Source of the DNA: Devosia aurantiaca
GTDB lineage: Bacteria > Pseudomonadota > Alphaproteobacteria > Rhizobiales > Devosiaceae
Length of the DNA stretch: 64,000 nucleotides
Direction of reading: 5' to 3'
Assembly: GCF_011058215.1 (NCBI RefSeq)
Contig: NZ_JAALFG010000003.1
Location: 372,001-436,000 of the forward strand
Positions 1-8,835 of this stretch are shown piece by piece. How positions within the stretch are numbered: position 1 is the stretch's first letter; every line of letters starts with the position of its first letter. The notes under the pieces were generated by a model. That model worked only from the letters and a program-made list of their open reading frames with translations. It was not told the origin of the DNA and did not search any database. Both the position numbers and the translations under genes were made by a program.

Positions 1-142
1 CGCGGTCGGCGGCTTGGTAGTCGAACCAGTGACCGCGATCGAGTATGATCACGGAAATGCCTTGGCTGGCCAGGCGCCAGGCAGCAGCAGCGCCGGTAGG
101 GCCGGCGCCGATGATGACCACATCTGCTGCCAGCTCAGCCAT
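1..142 (-). CDS. FAD-dependent GMC-type oxidoreductase, N-terminal fragment
   Basis: Only the first 47 codons are in the window; the gene runs off the left edge. Residues 12-17 form the dinucleotide-binding GxGxxG of an FAD-binding Rossmann fold, and an acidic residue near position 35 (LDRG) ends the second strand, as in GMC oxidoreductases and gluconate dehydrogenase large subunits. The fold is clear but the substrate cannot be told from this fragment. It starts only 32 bp from a divergent small gene. Glucose-methanol-choline membership is inferred from the LDRGHW-type motif; other FAD monooxygenase-like families remain possible. Confidence 0.75.
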   Translation of the reverse strand, partial: MAELAADVVIIGAGPTGAAAAWRLASQGISVIILDRGHWFDYQAADR

Positions 143-174
143 GACCTACAGTCCCGCCCTTTGGAGCTCAAACC

Positions 175-549
175 ATGACGTCGATGCCTGCACAAGACGA
201 TGAATCCTTGCGGTTCCTGGTTTCCCTGTTGATCCCCACCAGCCGGATTGATCGGCTTGAGGACTTGATGATTGCTGCCGAAAATCCGGAAGTGGCCGCG
301 CTGCTGACGTCGCTAAAGGGTCTTGATCGGGACGCCGCCACAAAGCTCGTCGCCGATTTTGAACGAGAGCAGAGTGCTGCTTTCGCTGCGTTCTATGATG
401 CAGTGCTCGTTGCGCATTATTCGTCCCAAGCCGCCCAAACCAATATTCGTGCCTTGGCTGATCGTGGCCCGCGTGAAGTGTCGGGGAAGTTCGACCCGGC
501 GCTTTTGCGGCAAGTCGTTGCGACACAAGCCGGTAAGCGAAGACTGTAG
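175..549 (+). CDS. Small hypothetical protein, possible partner of the flavoprotein
   Basis: A 124-residue soluble protein without signal peptide or membrane segment, preceded by GGAG at 162-165. I do not recognise the family with certainty. The middle is acidic and helical, and a C-terminal stretch with AHYSS and ADRGPREVSG loosely recalls small accessory subunits encoded beside GMC dehydrogenases (gluconate dehydrogenase subunit 3 type). That resemblance is weak and comes partly from its position next to the flavoprotein gene. A second in-frame ATG lies at 184. Long opposite-strand frames over the same bases have unlikely compositions and were rejected. Confidence 0.5.
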   Translation: MTSMPAQDDESLRFLVSLLIPTSRIDRLEDLMIAAENPEVAALLTSLKGLDRDAATKLVADFEREQSAAFAAFYDAVLVAHYSSQAAQTNIRALADRGPREVSGKFDPALLRQVVATQAGKRRL

Positions 550-690
550 AGTATCGTTTCCGAGCAAGTGAGCGTTGATCAGCTGGCGACATTTCACTTC
601 CTCCCATGGCTTCTAAACGCTGAATTTTGATCCGCCATCGGCACTTACAGTTTGGACCACAGCGGCTTAGATCGCCAAAACCTTGTCATA

Positions 691-702
691 CAATATACAT
701 TG
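691..702. promoter_or_regulatory. GntR-like dyad upstream of the gamma-glutamyltransferase
   Basis: CAAT-ATAC-ATTG is a 12-bp inverted repeat about 65 bp before the gamma-glutamyltransferase start. Its ATnnAT-rich shape resembles sites bound by FCD-type GntR regulators. No regulator gene is adjacent, so the link is only suggestive. Confidence 0.3.
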
Positions 703-767
703 ATGCAACCTTGTGCTGTTTTCGAAGCTGCTGAAATCTTCAGCAGGCGCGGATTGGTGAAGAGGAC

Positions 768-2368
768 ATGGCTCTCATGACGGAATTTTCTTTCGCCACA
801 CCCTATTTCGCGCCGCGCCGCCCAGTGCTGGCGCGAAACATGGTTGCGACGTCACAGCCCCTGGCTGCTCAGGCGGGGTTGGCAATTTTAGCTCGTGAGG
901 GCAATGCGGTAGACGCTGCCATCGCCGCGGCTGCGGCACTCACCGTGGTGGAGCCGACGGGCAATGGATTGGGAAGCGACGCCTTCGCAATTGTCTGGGA
1001 CGGCGATGCACTTCATGGTCTGAATGCTTCAGGACGATCGCCCGCCGCCTGGACGCCGCAACGCTTTGCCGGATTGTCGCAAATGCCGGGGATGGGCTGG
1101 GAAAGCGTCACTGTACCGGGCGCTGTTTCGGCCTGGGTCGATCTGTCCGATCGCTTCGGCTCTCTGCCTTTCGCAGATCTTTTGCAGGCGGCGATCGGCT
1201 ACGCCGATAAAGGCTTTCCCGTCAGCCCAACCGTTGCGCGCGGTTGGCGCACCGGCGCGGCGCTTCTCGCCGAACAGCCAGGTTTCGCCGAGACGTTCAT
1301 GCGCGATGGACGCACTCCAAATGTGGGCGAGATGTTTCAAAATCCTGCACTTGCAGCCTCGCTCCGGGCCATTGCCTCTTCCAAAGGAGAAGCCTTCTAC
1401 CGAGGCGACTTGGCGGACCGTATCGTTGCCTTTGCACAGGCACATGGCGCGGCATTAAATGCCACGGACCTCGCCAGCCACACCAATGATTGGTGCGGAA
1501 CCATTTCGATGGATTTTGGCGACGTCACCCTCCACGAAATTCCGCCAAACGGTCAAGGCATCGTCGCCTTGATGGCTCTGGGCATGCTCAAATACTTGCC
1601 GGTCGCCGATCATGAGGCCGATAGCGCCCACGCGTTTCACTTTCAGATCGAGGCCGTAAAATTGGCCATGACTGACGCGGAACGCTACGTTTCGGACGTA
1701 TCGTCCATGACGGTACCGGTGCACGCCCTCTTGGATGAGACTTATCTCAAGCGACGCGCAGCGCTGATCGACCCCGGACGGGCGCAGGATTTCGGCGCCG
1801 GAGCGCCGACCACGGGGGCACGGTTTATCTCACGACCGCCGATGCTCAGGGGATGATGGTGTCCTTTATCCAATCGAACTACGGTGGCTTTGGATCAGGC
1901 ATTGTCGTGCCCGGTACCGGCATCCACCTCCAAAACCGAGGTTCGGGCTTCACCCTTGAACCTGGACACCCCAACGAAGTCGGTCCCGGAAAACGCCCGT
2001 TTCACACCATCATTCCGGGCTTTCTGATGCAGAACGGCAAGCCGCTCATGAGCTTCGGCGTCATGGGTGGTCCTATGCAGGCACAGGGGCATGTGCAGAT
2101 GGTCTTGCGAACGCAGCTCTATAAACAGAACCCGCAAGCCGCCAGCGACGCACCGCGCTGGCGCTTCATACGCGGCAAGGCGGTCGCTCTCGAATGGGGC
2201 GTCAGCCCAGAAACGGTCATCGGCCTGCAAGATCTGGGACACGAGGTGACCCGGGAAAGCCCGGACACCAGCTTCGCCTTCGGCGGCGCCCAACTGATCC
2301 ACCGCTACGGCGACGGGTATATCGGCGGCTCCGCCCATCGCAAGGATGGCATGGCGGTGGGATTCTAG
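768..2368 (+). pseudogene. ggt: Gamma-glutamyltransferase, frameshifted
   Basis: An Ntn-hydrolase that removes or transfers gamma-glutamyl groups, normally made as a proenzyme that cleaves itself into two subunits. The first 350 codons match the large subunit (EGNAVDAAIAAA, TGNGLGSDAF). The small subunit continues from about 1820 in another frame with GTVYLTTAD and GGFGSG; the first Thr of that block (about residue 352) should be the autocatalytic nucleophile. One added G in the run at 1814-1818 joins both halves into a 533-residue protein of normal family length. The break falls directly before the catalytic Thr, so as written no active enzyme could form. No clear Sec signal is seen at the N-terminus, which would suit a cytoplasmic YwrD-type enzyme. 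Confidence 0.85.
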
Positions 2369-2579
2369 CCCTTTGTGTCGCCGAACTAGCGGCTAAGCGG
2401 GTACGAAACGAAAGCCAATCTTTGACTGTCTGAGCCACTGCAATGGCTCGCACATTGTCCGGCGGTGTGAGCCCACCTTGATAATTCCGTGACATCACGT
2501 AGGTGCCACCAACCTTTCCTGCTAGCCTGACTGAATCATCAAACTGAACCTGAAACGACGAACCGCGGGAGATCGGAAC

Positions 2580-3415
2580 ATGAGTAACGTGCTTAAGGGG
2601 CAGGTCGCTGTGGTAACCGGTGCAAGCCGCGGGATAGGACGCACAATCGCCATCGAGCAGGCGCGCGCCGGTGCGAAGGTGGCGGTGCTGGCGCGCAGCG
2701 CAGAGGTCGAAGAGGTTGCGGCCGAAATCAAGGCCGCGGGCGGCGAGGCAATGGCCTATCGCGTCGATATCCTGGATGGTGCCTCCGTGGGTGGCGCATT
2801 TCAGGCCATCGAGCGCGATCTCGGGCCGGTCAGCCTTCTGACCAACAACGCAGCCTCTTTTTCGCGATTGGACCGATATGGGAAGTCGATCCAGACACCT
2901 GGTGGCGTGATATCGAGACAAACGTACGCGGCACATTCAACTGCTGCCGAGCGGTGTTGCCAGCGATGTTGCAGCGAGGCTCAGGCCGCATCATCAACCT
3001 GACGGGCGGCGGCACCGGCACGCCTTTTCCGCAGGGCTCTGGCTACGGCTCGAGCAAGGCTGCCGTGATGCGGTTTACAGAAAGCGTTTCGGGCACTCTG
3101 GACGGCACGGGCGTGCGGATCTTTGCCATGGATCCAGGTTTGGTACGGACCTCGATGACCGAATTTCAGCTCACTGACCCGGCCGGGCAGCAATATCTGA
3201 GTGGGATCGCCGACATGTTCAGCCGCGGTGTCAACGTGCCGCCCGAGCGCGCAGCAGAACTCAGCGTTGCGGTCGGTTCCGGCCGTTTCGACCGGATGGC
3301 AGGCCGCATGCTGTTTGCTGCACGTGGTGACATCGATCTTACCGACGCCCAGATCGAAGAATTCCTCACCAATGATCTCAGAACGCTTCGGCTCACTGGC
3401 ACCCCTGAAGAGTGA
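2580..3415 (+). pseudogene. Short-chain dehydrogenase/reductase, frameshifted
   Basis: An NAD(P)-dependent SDR. TGASRGIG at residues 13-20 is the cofactor loop, NNAAS (about residue 90) is the conserved NNAG-type motif, and YGSSK supplies the catalytic Tyr and Lys. The frame breaks at the T run 2858-2862; one added T gives SFFAIGPIWEVD and a continuous 278-residue protein. The usual catalytic Ser position reads as a Thr/Gly stretch (NLTGGG), so activity is less certain than in typical SDRs. The substrate is unknown. The gene stands alone, convergent with the next operon. Confidence 0.85.
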
Positions 3416-3447
3416 TCGCTCTATCGTGTCGCGGACCCTGAATGTTT

Positions 3448-5156
3448 TCAGCTCACGACGATCCTAAATCCGTTACCGCGCCAGAAGCCATCCGGTTCGA
3501 GGCTACCGCGATAAGAGCAGCAGGCCTTGAGGCTCGTGCTGGAGAAGCATCCGCCTCGTAGCACGCGGCGGATGGCCGGCCCGGCGTCAAGGTCTTCGCG
3601 GCCATCATCGGCATAGGGGTAGGCAAAGTGGGGCGTCGCCATGTCGTCGCCCCAAAGCGTCGTCGTCCATTCCCAAACCTGTCCCGCCATGTCGAGGCAG
3701 CCATAGGGGGACTGGCCCGCAGGAAAAAGACCCACGGCACAAGGCGCGTTAAAGCCGCTTTCCTCCGAGTTGGCGGCATCACTGTTCCAGCTTAGCCCCC
3801 AGGGATAAACGATTGCGTCCCCACCGTCGCCCTGATCCCCGCGCGACGCGCGCTCCCATTCAGGCTCCGTTGGCAGCCGCACTGCCTCGTCCGCGCCGAT
3901 GCGGCTCTCTGCCCGCCACTGGATGGTCAGCCAGTCGCAATAGGCGCGAGCATCATGCCAGGTTAGGTCCGTCGCCGGCACGTTTCGCCGCTGCGAATTA
4001 TCCGCGTCAGGCGACACCCATTGCCGGCCCGTGGCAGCGATGAAGCGCGCGTAAAGCCCATTGGTGACGGGGTAGCGGCCGATGCGGAAAGCGTCGACCT
4101 CGGCCTCGTGCACCGGCATTGAGTTGGGGTGGCTCTTCGACCCCATGGTAAAGCGCCCGCCCGGAACGGCACACATCGCCTCGAGGTCGCGTGGATCACC
4201 GGCCACGGAGAGCACCTTTGCTGCGCGATCGCGGTCCATCGGGGCGAGCCGTCCCGCCTCGACCATCGCCCTGAGCCGCGCCAAAATCGAACGATCGTCC
4301 GGCAGAACGTCCGATATCAGCAAGGCGCCCCGCAACGCAGCGTCGCTCTCCCCATCTATCAGCAGGGGCGCCAGCGTGTGCGCTCGCTCCGGCTGGCGTT
4401 TGAGCAGGCTGGTAACGCTCGGTCCCCATCGCGTCGCATCATCAAGAAAAAGCGCAGCTACGGCTTGATCGTCGACCGCAGTCAAATAGCTCCCCGCAAG
4501 TAGCCCATCCACGGCCCGATTGTCCGACGCGCCATTCCGCAGCGCTTCGAAACCTTGCTGTGCCCGCTCTGGCTGCTGCCGCAGGACGACGTCGATCATC
4601 CGCTCGCCGCTGTCCGCCGCCTCGCTCAAAGTCAGCGCCAGGGCAAAAGGGCAAAGTTGCCCGCAGCGTCCCCAAGCGCAGCCGGCGAAGCAATCTCTGC
4701 TTCCGCCAAAAAATCCGCCCGTTCAGCCGCATCAAGCGGCATCAGGCTATGGACGGCGATATCGGACGGCAGCCTCCAGCCTTTGACCACCGCGCCATCG
4801 CCCAACAGCACCACCGGCCGCTCGCCGATCTCCTCCAGCAACTTCGGCAGGGCTGCCGCATCGATCCGGTCCAGCCCATCGAGCACCAGCGCGCCCATGC
4901 CTGGCAGATTCAGCCCTTTTGCCAAATCGACGTAATGCGCCTTCGTCTCGGCGGCGAGAGCCTTGGCAAACACGGTCTTGCCGGCACCGCGCTCGCCCAA
5001 AAGCAAGAGCCGCGGGAACATCGCCACGGCTTCGCGCGCGGTAAAATACACGGGAGGCTCTGGGGCCGCCTGCGGTTCGCGAAACGAGCGCAGCCCCTTG
5101 GCGGCCTTGTCTTCGTGGGTAAAATTCACCCGCAGCGTCAAACGGGGCGCGATCAT
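3448..5156 (-). pseudogene. NTPase-SUMF1 (formylglycine-generating-enzyme-like) protein, frameshifted
   Basis: The N-terminal 150 residues carry a P-loop (GERGAGKT) and a Walker B-like LVLDGLD, suggesting a short AAA/STAND-type NTPase. A helical middle follows, and from about residue 330 there is a SUMF1/FGE domain (GGRFTMGS, RLPTEPEWE, MAGQVWEW, RVLRGGCF, NGFRIVV). FGE-fold proteins include formylglycine-generating enzymes, sulfoxide synthases and non-catalytic binders. The two halves lie in different frames; one added base in the GGG at 4641-4643 gives one 569-residue protein. The start at 5156 overlaps the VOC stop (ATGA), so it is the last gene of a translationally coupled transporter operon. 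Substrate unknown; no sulfatase is encoded nearby. Confidence 0.75.
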
Positions 5157-5547
5157 TGAAAAAGCTTGGCGACGTCGGGATTGTGGAAGCGCTGGATTTC
5201 GATGGCGTAGCCTGCCGGGTCCTCGAAAAAAAAGTGCTCGCAATAATTGCCGCGCAGCATTTCGGAAAGGTTGGCGACACCCGCCGCCTTCATCTTGGCA
5301 TGCCAGCCTTCGACATCTTGCGCCACGATGGTCAGCAGCACCGCGCTTTTTCCTGATGCTTGAGGTGACCGCGATTGCCGTCGACGATGCCGAAATAGCT
5401 GTTCGGCGCGATGCGGTAGATGCGCGCCAGTCCTTGGTCGAGCACCAGCTCGAAGCCCAGGACGGTCTCGTAGAAATCCGTCACCGCATGGATGTCGGGG
5501 TAATAGAAAAAGGTGATCGAATAGTCTTTGGTCATGTCGCTGCTCAT
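5153..5547 (-). pseudogene. VOC (glyoxalase/bleomycin-resistance) family protein, frameshifted
   Basis: A 131-residue vicinal-oxygen-chelate protein with two beta-alpha-beta-beta-beta halves: FFYYPDIHAVTDFYETVLGF at the N-terminus and FEDPAGYAIEIQRF at the C-terminus. The frame breaks at the T run 5348-5352 (an A run on the coding strand); one added base joins both halves. VOC proteins include glyoxalases, ring-cleavage dioxygenases, epimerases and resistance proteins; the sequence does not decide between them. The start overlaps the upstream stop by four bases, so it belongs to the transporter operon. A second ATG lies at 5535. Confidence 0.8.
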
Positions 5548-6914
5548 TGGATCGTCAGGATCCCCTTGTGATCGATGCCCAGCCCGCCGATATCGGCCCG
5601 GGCTGCAAAGATATCGGTGGGGTGAAAGAGGTAGAGCCAGGGCGGGTTCTGGTTGAGCCGCCGCAGCGTCGCGCCGTAGGCCGCTTCCCGGTCATCATCG
5701 GCCACCGCACGATTGGCGGCCTGGATCAGGCTGTCGGTCTCCGCGTCCTCGAAGCCCTGCCACCAGACGGCCTTGTTGCGGGCCGAGATCTTGTCGTCTA
5801 GCACGCGGAAAGTGCTTTGCGGCGAGGAGTCGAAAATGGCCATGTCGCCCATTTCCTTGCGCCCCACCTGACGCGCATAGTCGGGCCGATCCGTCACTGT
5901 TTCGATAGTGACCGACAGCCCCACTGCTTCAAGCGAAGCGGCCACGAAGTTGCTGATCTGCGGCGCCCGCTCGGGCATATAAAGCGGCGTGCGTAAGGTA
6001 ATGGCGTTCGGACCGCCTGCTATGTCGAGCAGGCGCTTCGCGGCATCCGGGTCATAGGCAATCGGCGCAATCGGCTCCGACATGCCCAGGTGAAATGGGC
6101 TGACGACCGTCGACGCTTCCGCGCCGAAACCCTGAAAAATCTCGTCAATCAGCCGCTTTTTATCTACCGCATAATTTACCGCCAGCCGCGCTCCGGCCGA
6201 GCGGAACAGCCCCACGCTGCAGTTGAGGTAATACATGACCGACAGCGTGTTTACCGCCTGGCCCCACTGGAATTGCGGATCAAAGTCCACCGCCGCGTGC
6301 ATGCGCTCGAGATTGAGCGCCGCGTCGACCTCACCAGTTCGCAGCAGCGCGTATCGCTCTTCAGCAGCGGGCACGCAGCGCACGGCAATCACGCGCCCGA
6401 CCTCAACCGGCTCAAGCCGTGCCGACTGCCCCGCCGCAAACTCCGCCACTAGATAAGGCCCGGTGCCCAGCACCGCCTGTCCGGCCTCGTTCTGCCGGCA
6501 GATGAAGAATTCCGAAAAGATGTCGAGGATGTCCGCGAGGGGCTCGGGATTATCGACGAGCACGGTGTCCGCGCTCGGCGCGCTAATTCTTGCGGCGGCC
6601 AGATAGCGAGAATAGCTCCACTTCATGCCGAACATGTCGACCGAGTTCAAAATTCCATCGATAAAGGCGAGCACGTGCTCGGCCGTGCACGCGACTCCAT
6701 CATGAAACATCGCGCCCGGCCGGATGGTGAAGTGCCACTGCCGCCCATCCGCGCTGTGCGACCATTCTGAAAACAGCGCCGGCGCCACGCGTCCTCCGGG
6801 CCGCCAACGGAGCAGCGGTTCGAATGCCAGCGTCTTGAGCGTCAGGATCGACGTGTCGTCCGTCACCCGGTTGGCCGGCAGGAAGTCGAGCTTTTCGAGA
6901 GCGATGGTCAGCAT
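5544..6914 (-). CDS. Family 5 solute-binding-like protein without signal peptide
   Basis: A 456-residue protein of the SBP_bac_5 (DppA/OppA) fold: FEPLLRWRPGG, the WHFTIRPGAMFHDG block and RLAVNYAVDKKRLI are typical. The N-terminus (MLTIALEKLDFLP) begins directly at the first strand and lacks a signal peptide, so as annotated it would stay in the cytoplasm. The ATG shares its A with the permease stop (TGATG), which fixes the start and rules out a missed upstream leader. An intact signal-bearing paralogue is encoded in the same operon at 8836-10401. It may sense or scavenge an intracellular ligand; function unproven. Confidence 0.8.
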   Translation of the reverse strand: MLTIALEKLDFLPANRVTDDTSILTLKTLAFEPLLRWRPGGRVAPALFSEWSHSADGRQWHFTIRPGAMFHDGVACTAEHVLAFIDGILNSVDMFGMKWSYSRYLAAARISAPSADTVLVDNPEPLADILDIFSEFFICRQNEAGQAVLGTGPYLVAEFAAGQSARLEPVEVGRVIAVRCVPAAEERYALLRTGEVDAALNLERMHAAVDFDPQFQWGQAVNTLSVMYYLNCSVGLFRSAGARLAVNYAVDKKRLIDEIFQGFGAEASTVVSPFHLGMSEPIAPIAYDPDAAKRLLDIAGGPNAITLRTPLYMPERAPQISNFVAASLEAVGLSVTIETVTDRPDYARQVGRKEMGDMAIFDSSPQSTFRVLDDKISARNKAVWWQGFEDAETDSLIQAANRAVADDDREAAYGATLRRLNQNPPWLYLFHPTDIFAARADIGGLGIDHKGILTIQ

Positions 6915-7753
6915 CAATCGATCTCGTTGCGCCGGCGCGGATTGAACCAGTCAGCAAGGCTGTCGCCGATGAGATTGAAGCAGAGCACTGTAAGCAGGAT
7001 CGCCATGCCCGGGGACAGCGCGACCCAAGGGCTTTCGCGCATATATTGCAGGTTCGCCGAAACGTCGGCGCCCCATTCCGCCAGTGGCGGCTGCGCACCA
7101 AGGCCAAGGAAACCAAGGCTGGCCGTCTGGAGGATAGCGCTGCCAAAGCTCAGCGAGGCCTGTACCAGAAGCGGCCCCAGCCCGTTCGCAAACACATAGC
7201 GCCAAAGAATGCGCCGTGTCGGCAGGCCCAGCGATACCGCCGCCTCGACATAGGGTTTGACCGAAATAGCCAGCGCCTGGCTGCGCGCCACGCGGGCAAA
7301 TTGCGGCGCCAGCGTGATGGCTACGGCCAGCATCGCATTGTTGAGGCTCGGCCCGAAGGCTGCCGCCAGCGCAATGGCCAGCACCAGCGCCGGAAACGAC
7401 AGCATGGCGTCCACCACGCGCATGATGATCATGTCGATGGCGCCACCGACAAAGCCCGCCAGCGTGCCGAACAAGACGCCGACGGCAAAGGCGATGCTGA
7501 CCACGCCGATGCCGATGGCGAGAGTATAGCGTCCGCCATGCAGCACGCGCGTCATCACATCGCGGCCAAGGCTGTCGGTCCCCAGCCAATGCGCCCAGCT
7601 CGGACCCTGAAGCTTGTTGAGCACATCGAGCTTGGTCGGCCCGTAGGGGCTGATCATCGGCCCGAAGATCACGGCGAGGATGACTGCCAGCAACACCAGG
7701 CCGCCGACGGTCGCGAGGCTGTTCTTGCGTAGGAAAAGGATCAAAGCCGTCAT
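6914..7753 (-). CDS. Peptide-type ABC transporter permease (DppC-like)
   Basis: A 279-residue inner-membrane permease of the BPD_transp_1 family. The first transmembrane helix is followed by the DppC-type region with LGTDSLGRDVMTRVLHGGR. The cytoplasmic EAA loop is seen at EAAVSLGLPTRRILWRYV, which should contact the ATPase. It overlaps the DppB-like gene upstream by four bases (ATGA) and the next gene by one base, so the operon is tightly coupled. It should pair with the permease at 7750-8760; the only nearby ATPase is the broken gene at 11595-13407 on the other strand. Confidence 0.92.
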   Translation of the reverse strand: MTALILFLRKNSLATVGGLVLLAVILAVIFGPMISPYGPTKLDVLNKLQGPSWAHWLGTDSLGRDVMTRVLHGGRYTLAIGIGVVSIAFAVGVLFGTLAGFVGGAIDMIIMRVVDAMLSFPALVLAIALAAAFGPSLNNAMLAVAITLAPQFARVARSQALAISVKPYVEAAVSLGLPTRRILWRYVFANGLGPLLVQASLSFGSAILQTASLGFLGLGAQPPLAEWGADVSANLQYMRESPWVALSPGMAILLTVLCFNLIGDSLADWFNPRRRNEID

Positions 7754-8760
7754 TTCATCCTCTTGCGCACGCGGGGGTCGAGCACGCCATAGAGGAGATC
7801 GACCAGGACGGACGTCAGCATGAACAGCAGCGAGAAGACGAGGGTCGTGCCCTGGATCACCGGATAGTCGCGGTTCTTGATCGCCTCGAACATGAAGCGG
7901 CCAATACCCGGCCAGGCGAAGATCGTCTCGGTCAGGATCGCCCCGCCCAGCATTTCCGCAAATTTGAGCCCGATAACGGTGATCGCCGGCAGAAGGGAAT
8001 TGCGCAGCCCATGCTCCAGCACGACTTGGGATCGGGTGAGACCCTTGGCGCGAGCGGTGCGAATGAAGTCTTCCGACATCACTTCAAGCATGGTGTTGCG
8101 AACGAAGCGCCCCAGCGTTGCCGCGAGGAACGCTGCCAGCACGGCGGTCGGCAAAATCAGGTACTGGACCGCGCTCCACACGACGTCCCACTGTCCCGTA
8201 ATAATGCCGTCAATGATGGCAAAGCCGGTGATCGGCTGCATGATGATATAGGGGCTGAGGCGCCCCGAAACCGGCAGCCAGCCGAGATAGGTGGCAAAGA
8301 TCAGCTGCAGGATGAGCGCCAGCAAAAAGGCCGGCATGGAGACGCCGACGAGCGAAAAGACGCGAGTGAAGTGGTCGAAGAGCGAGTTCGGCCGCGTCGC
8401 CGAAAGCACCCCGATCGGCACGCCGAAAACGATCGCGACGAGGGTCGCGCAGATCGCCAGCTCCAGCGTTGCCGGCAAGCGCAGCATGATTTCCTGCAAT
8501 ACCGGTGCACCGCTCTTGAGCGAGGTGCCCATGTCGCCCTGCAACAGGCCGAGCACGTAATTGAAAAACTGAAGGTAGAACGGCTCGTCGAGGCGCATCT
8601 GCGCACGCAGTGCAGCAATCTGCGCATCGGTGGCGCCGGGGCCGAGCAGCGTCACGGCCGGATCCCCGGGTATCAGGCGGACAAGCGAAAAAACGATCAC
8701 GAGGACCAGGATCAGGACCGGGATGAGCGCCACCAGGCGGCGCACCAGAAAACTCGCCAT
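7750..8760 (-). CDS. Peptide-type ABC transporter permease (DppB-like)
   Basis: A 336-residue DppB-type permease. The N-terminal helix (ALIPVLILVLVIVFSLVRLIPGDP) is the family hallmark, and the EAA loop appears at RTARAKGLTRSQVVLEHGLRN. I start it at 8760 (MASFLVRRL), since the upstream in-frame extension is charged and out of keeping with the family. It lies 75 bp after the binding-protein gene, with a long hairpin in the gap, and overlaps the DppC-like gene by four bases. Substrate class is peptide, opine or nickel-like; not resolvable from sequence. Confidence 0.92.
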   Translation of the reverse strand: MASFLVRRLVALIPVLILVLVIVFSLVRLIPGDPAVTLLGPGATDAQIAALRAQMRLDEPFYLQFFNYVLGLLQGDMGTSLKSGAPVLQEIMLRLPATLELAICATLVAIVFGVPIGVLSATRPNSLFDHFTRVFSLVGVSMPAFLLALILQLIFATYLGWLPVSGRLSPYIIMQPITGFAIIDGIITGQWDVVWSAVQYLILPTAVLAAFLAATLGRFVRNTMLEVMSEDFIRTARAKGLTRSQVVLEHGLRNSLLPAITVIGLKFAEMLGGAILTETIFAWPGIGRFMFEAIKNRDYPVIQGTTLVFSLLFMLTSVLVDLLYGVLDPRVRKRMK

Positions 8761-8785
8761 GTCCAGGTCTCCGTCTGACGAAAAT

Positions 8786-8819
8786 CTGCCGCGGCGCTGA
8801 GGGACAAGCACCGCGGCAG
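8786..8819 (-). other. Intercistronic hairpin after the binding-protein gene
   Basis: CTGCCGCGG and CCGCGGCAG form a perfect 9-bp stem around a 16-base loop, lying between the solute-binding gene and the permeases. There is no U tract. Such hairpins often protect the binding-protein part of the transcript or partly end transcription so that binding protein exceeds permease. Three other transporters in this window have a comparable hairpin in the same place. Confidence 0.6.
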
Positions 8820-8835
8820 GTCGAGCAGGGTCAGC

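Noticed and set aside
146..607. Minus-strand 153-codon frame opposite the small protein at 175-549
   Set aside because: Rich in Arg, Gln and Ser with no motif; the plus-strand frame has a ribosome site and normal composition.
8011..8778. 255-codon open frame on the plus strand
   Set aside because: Antisense to the DppB-like permease; extremely rich in Arg, Asp, Glu and His, as expected of the complement of hydrophobic codons.
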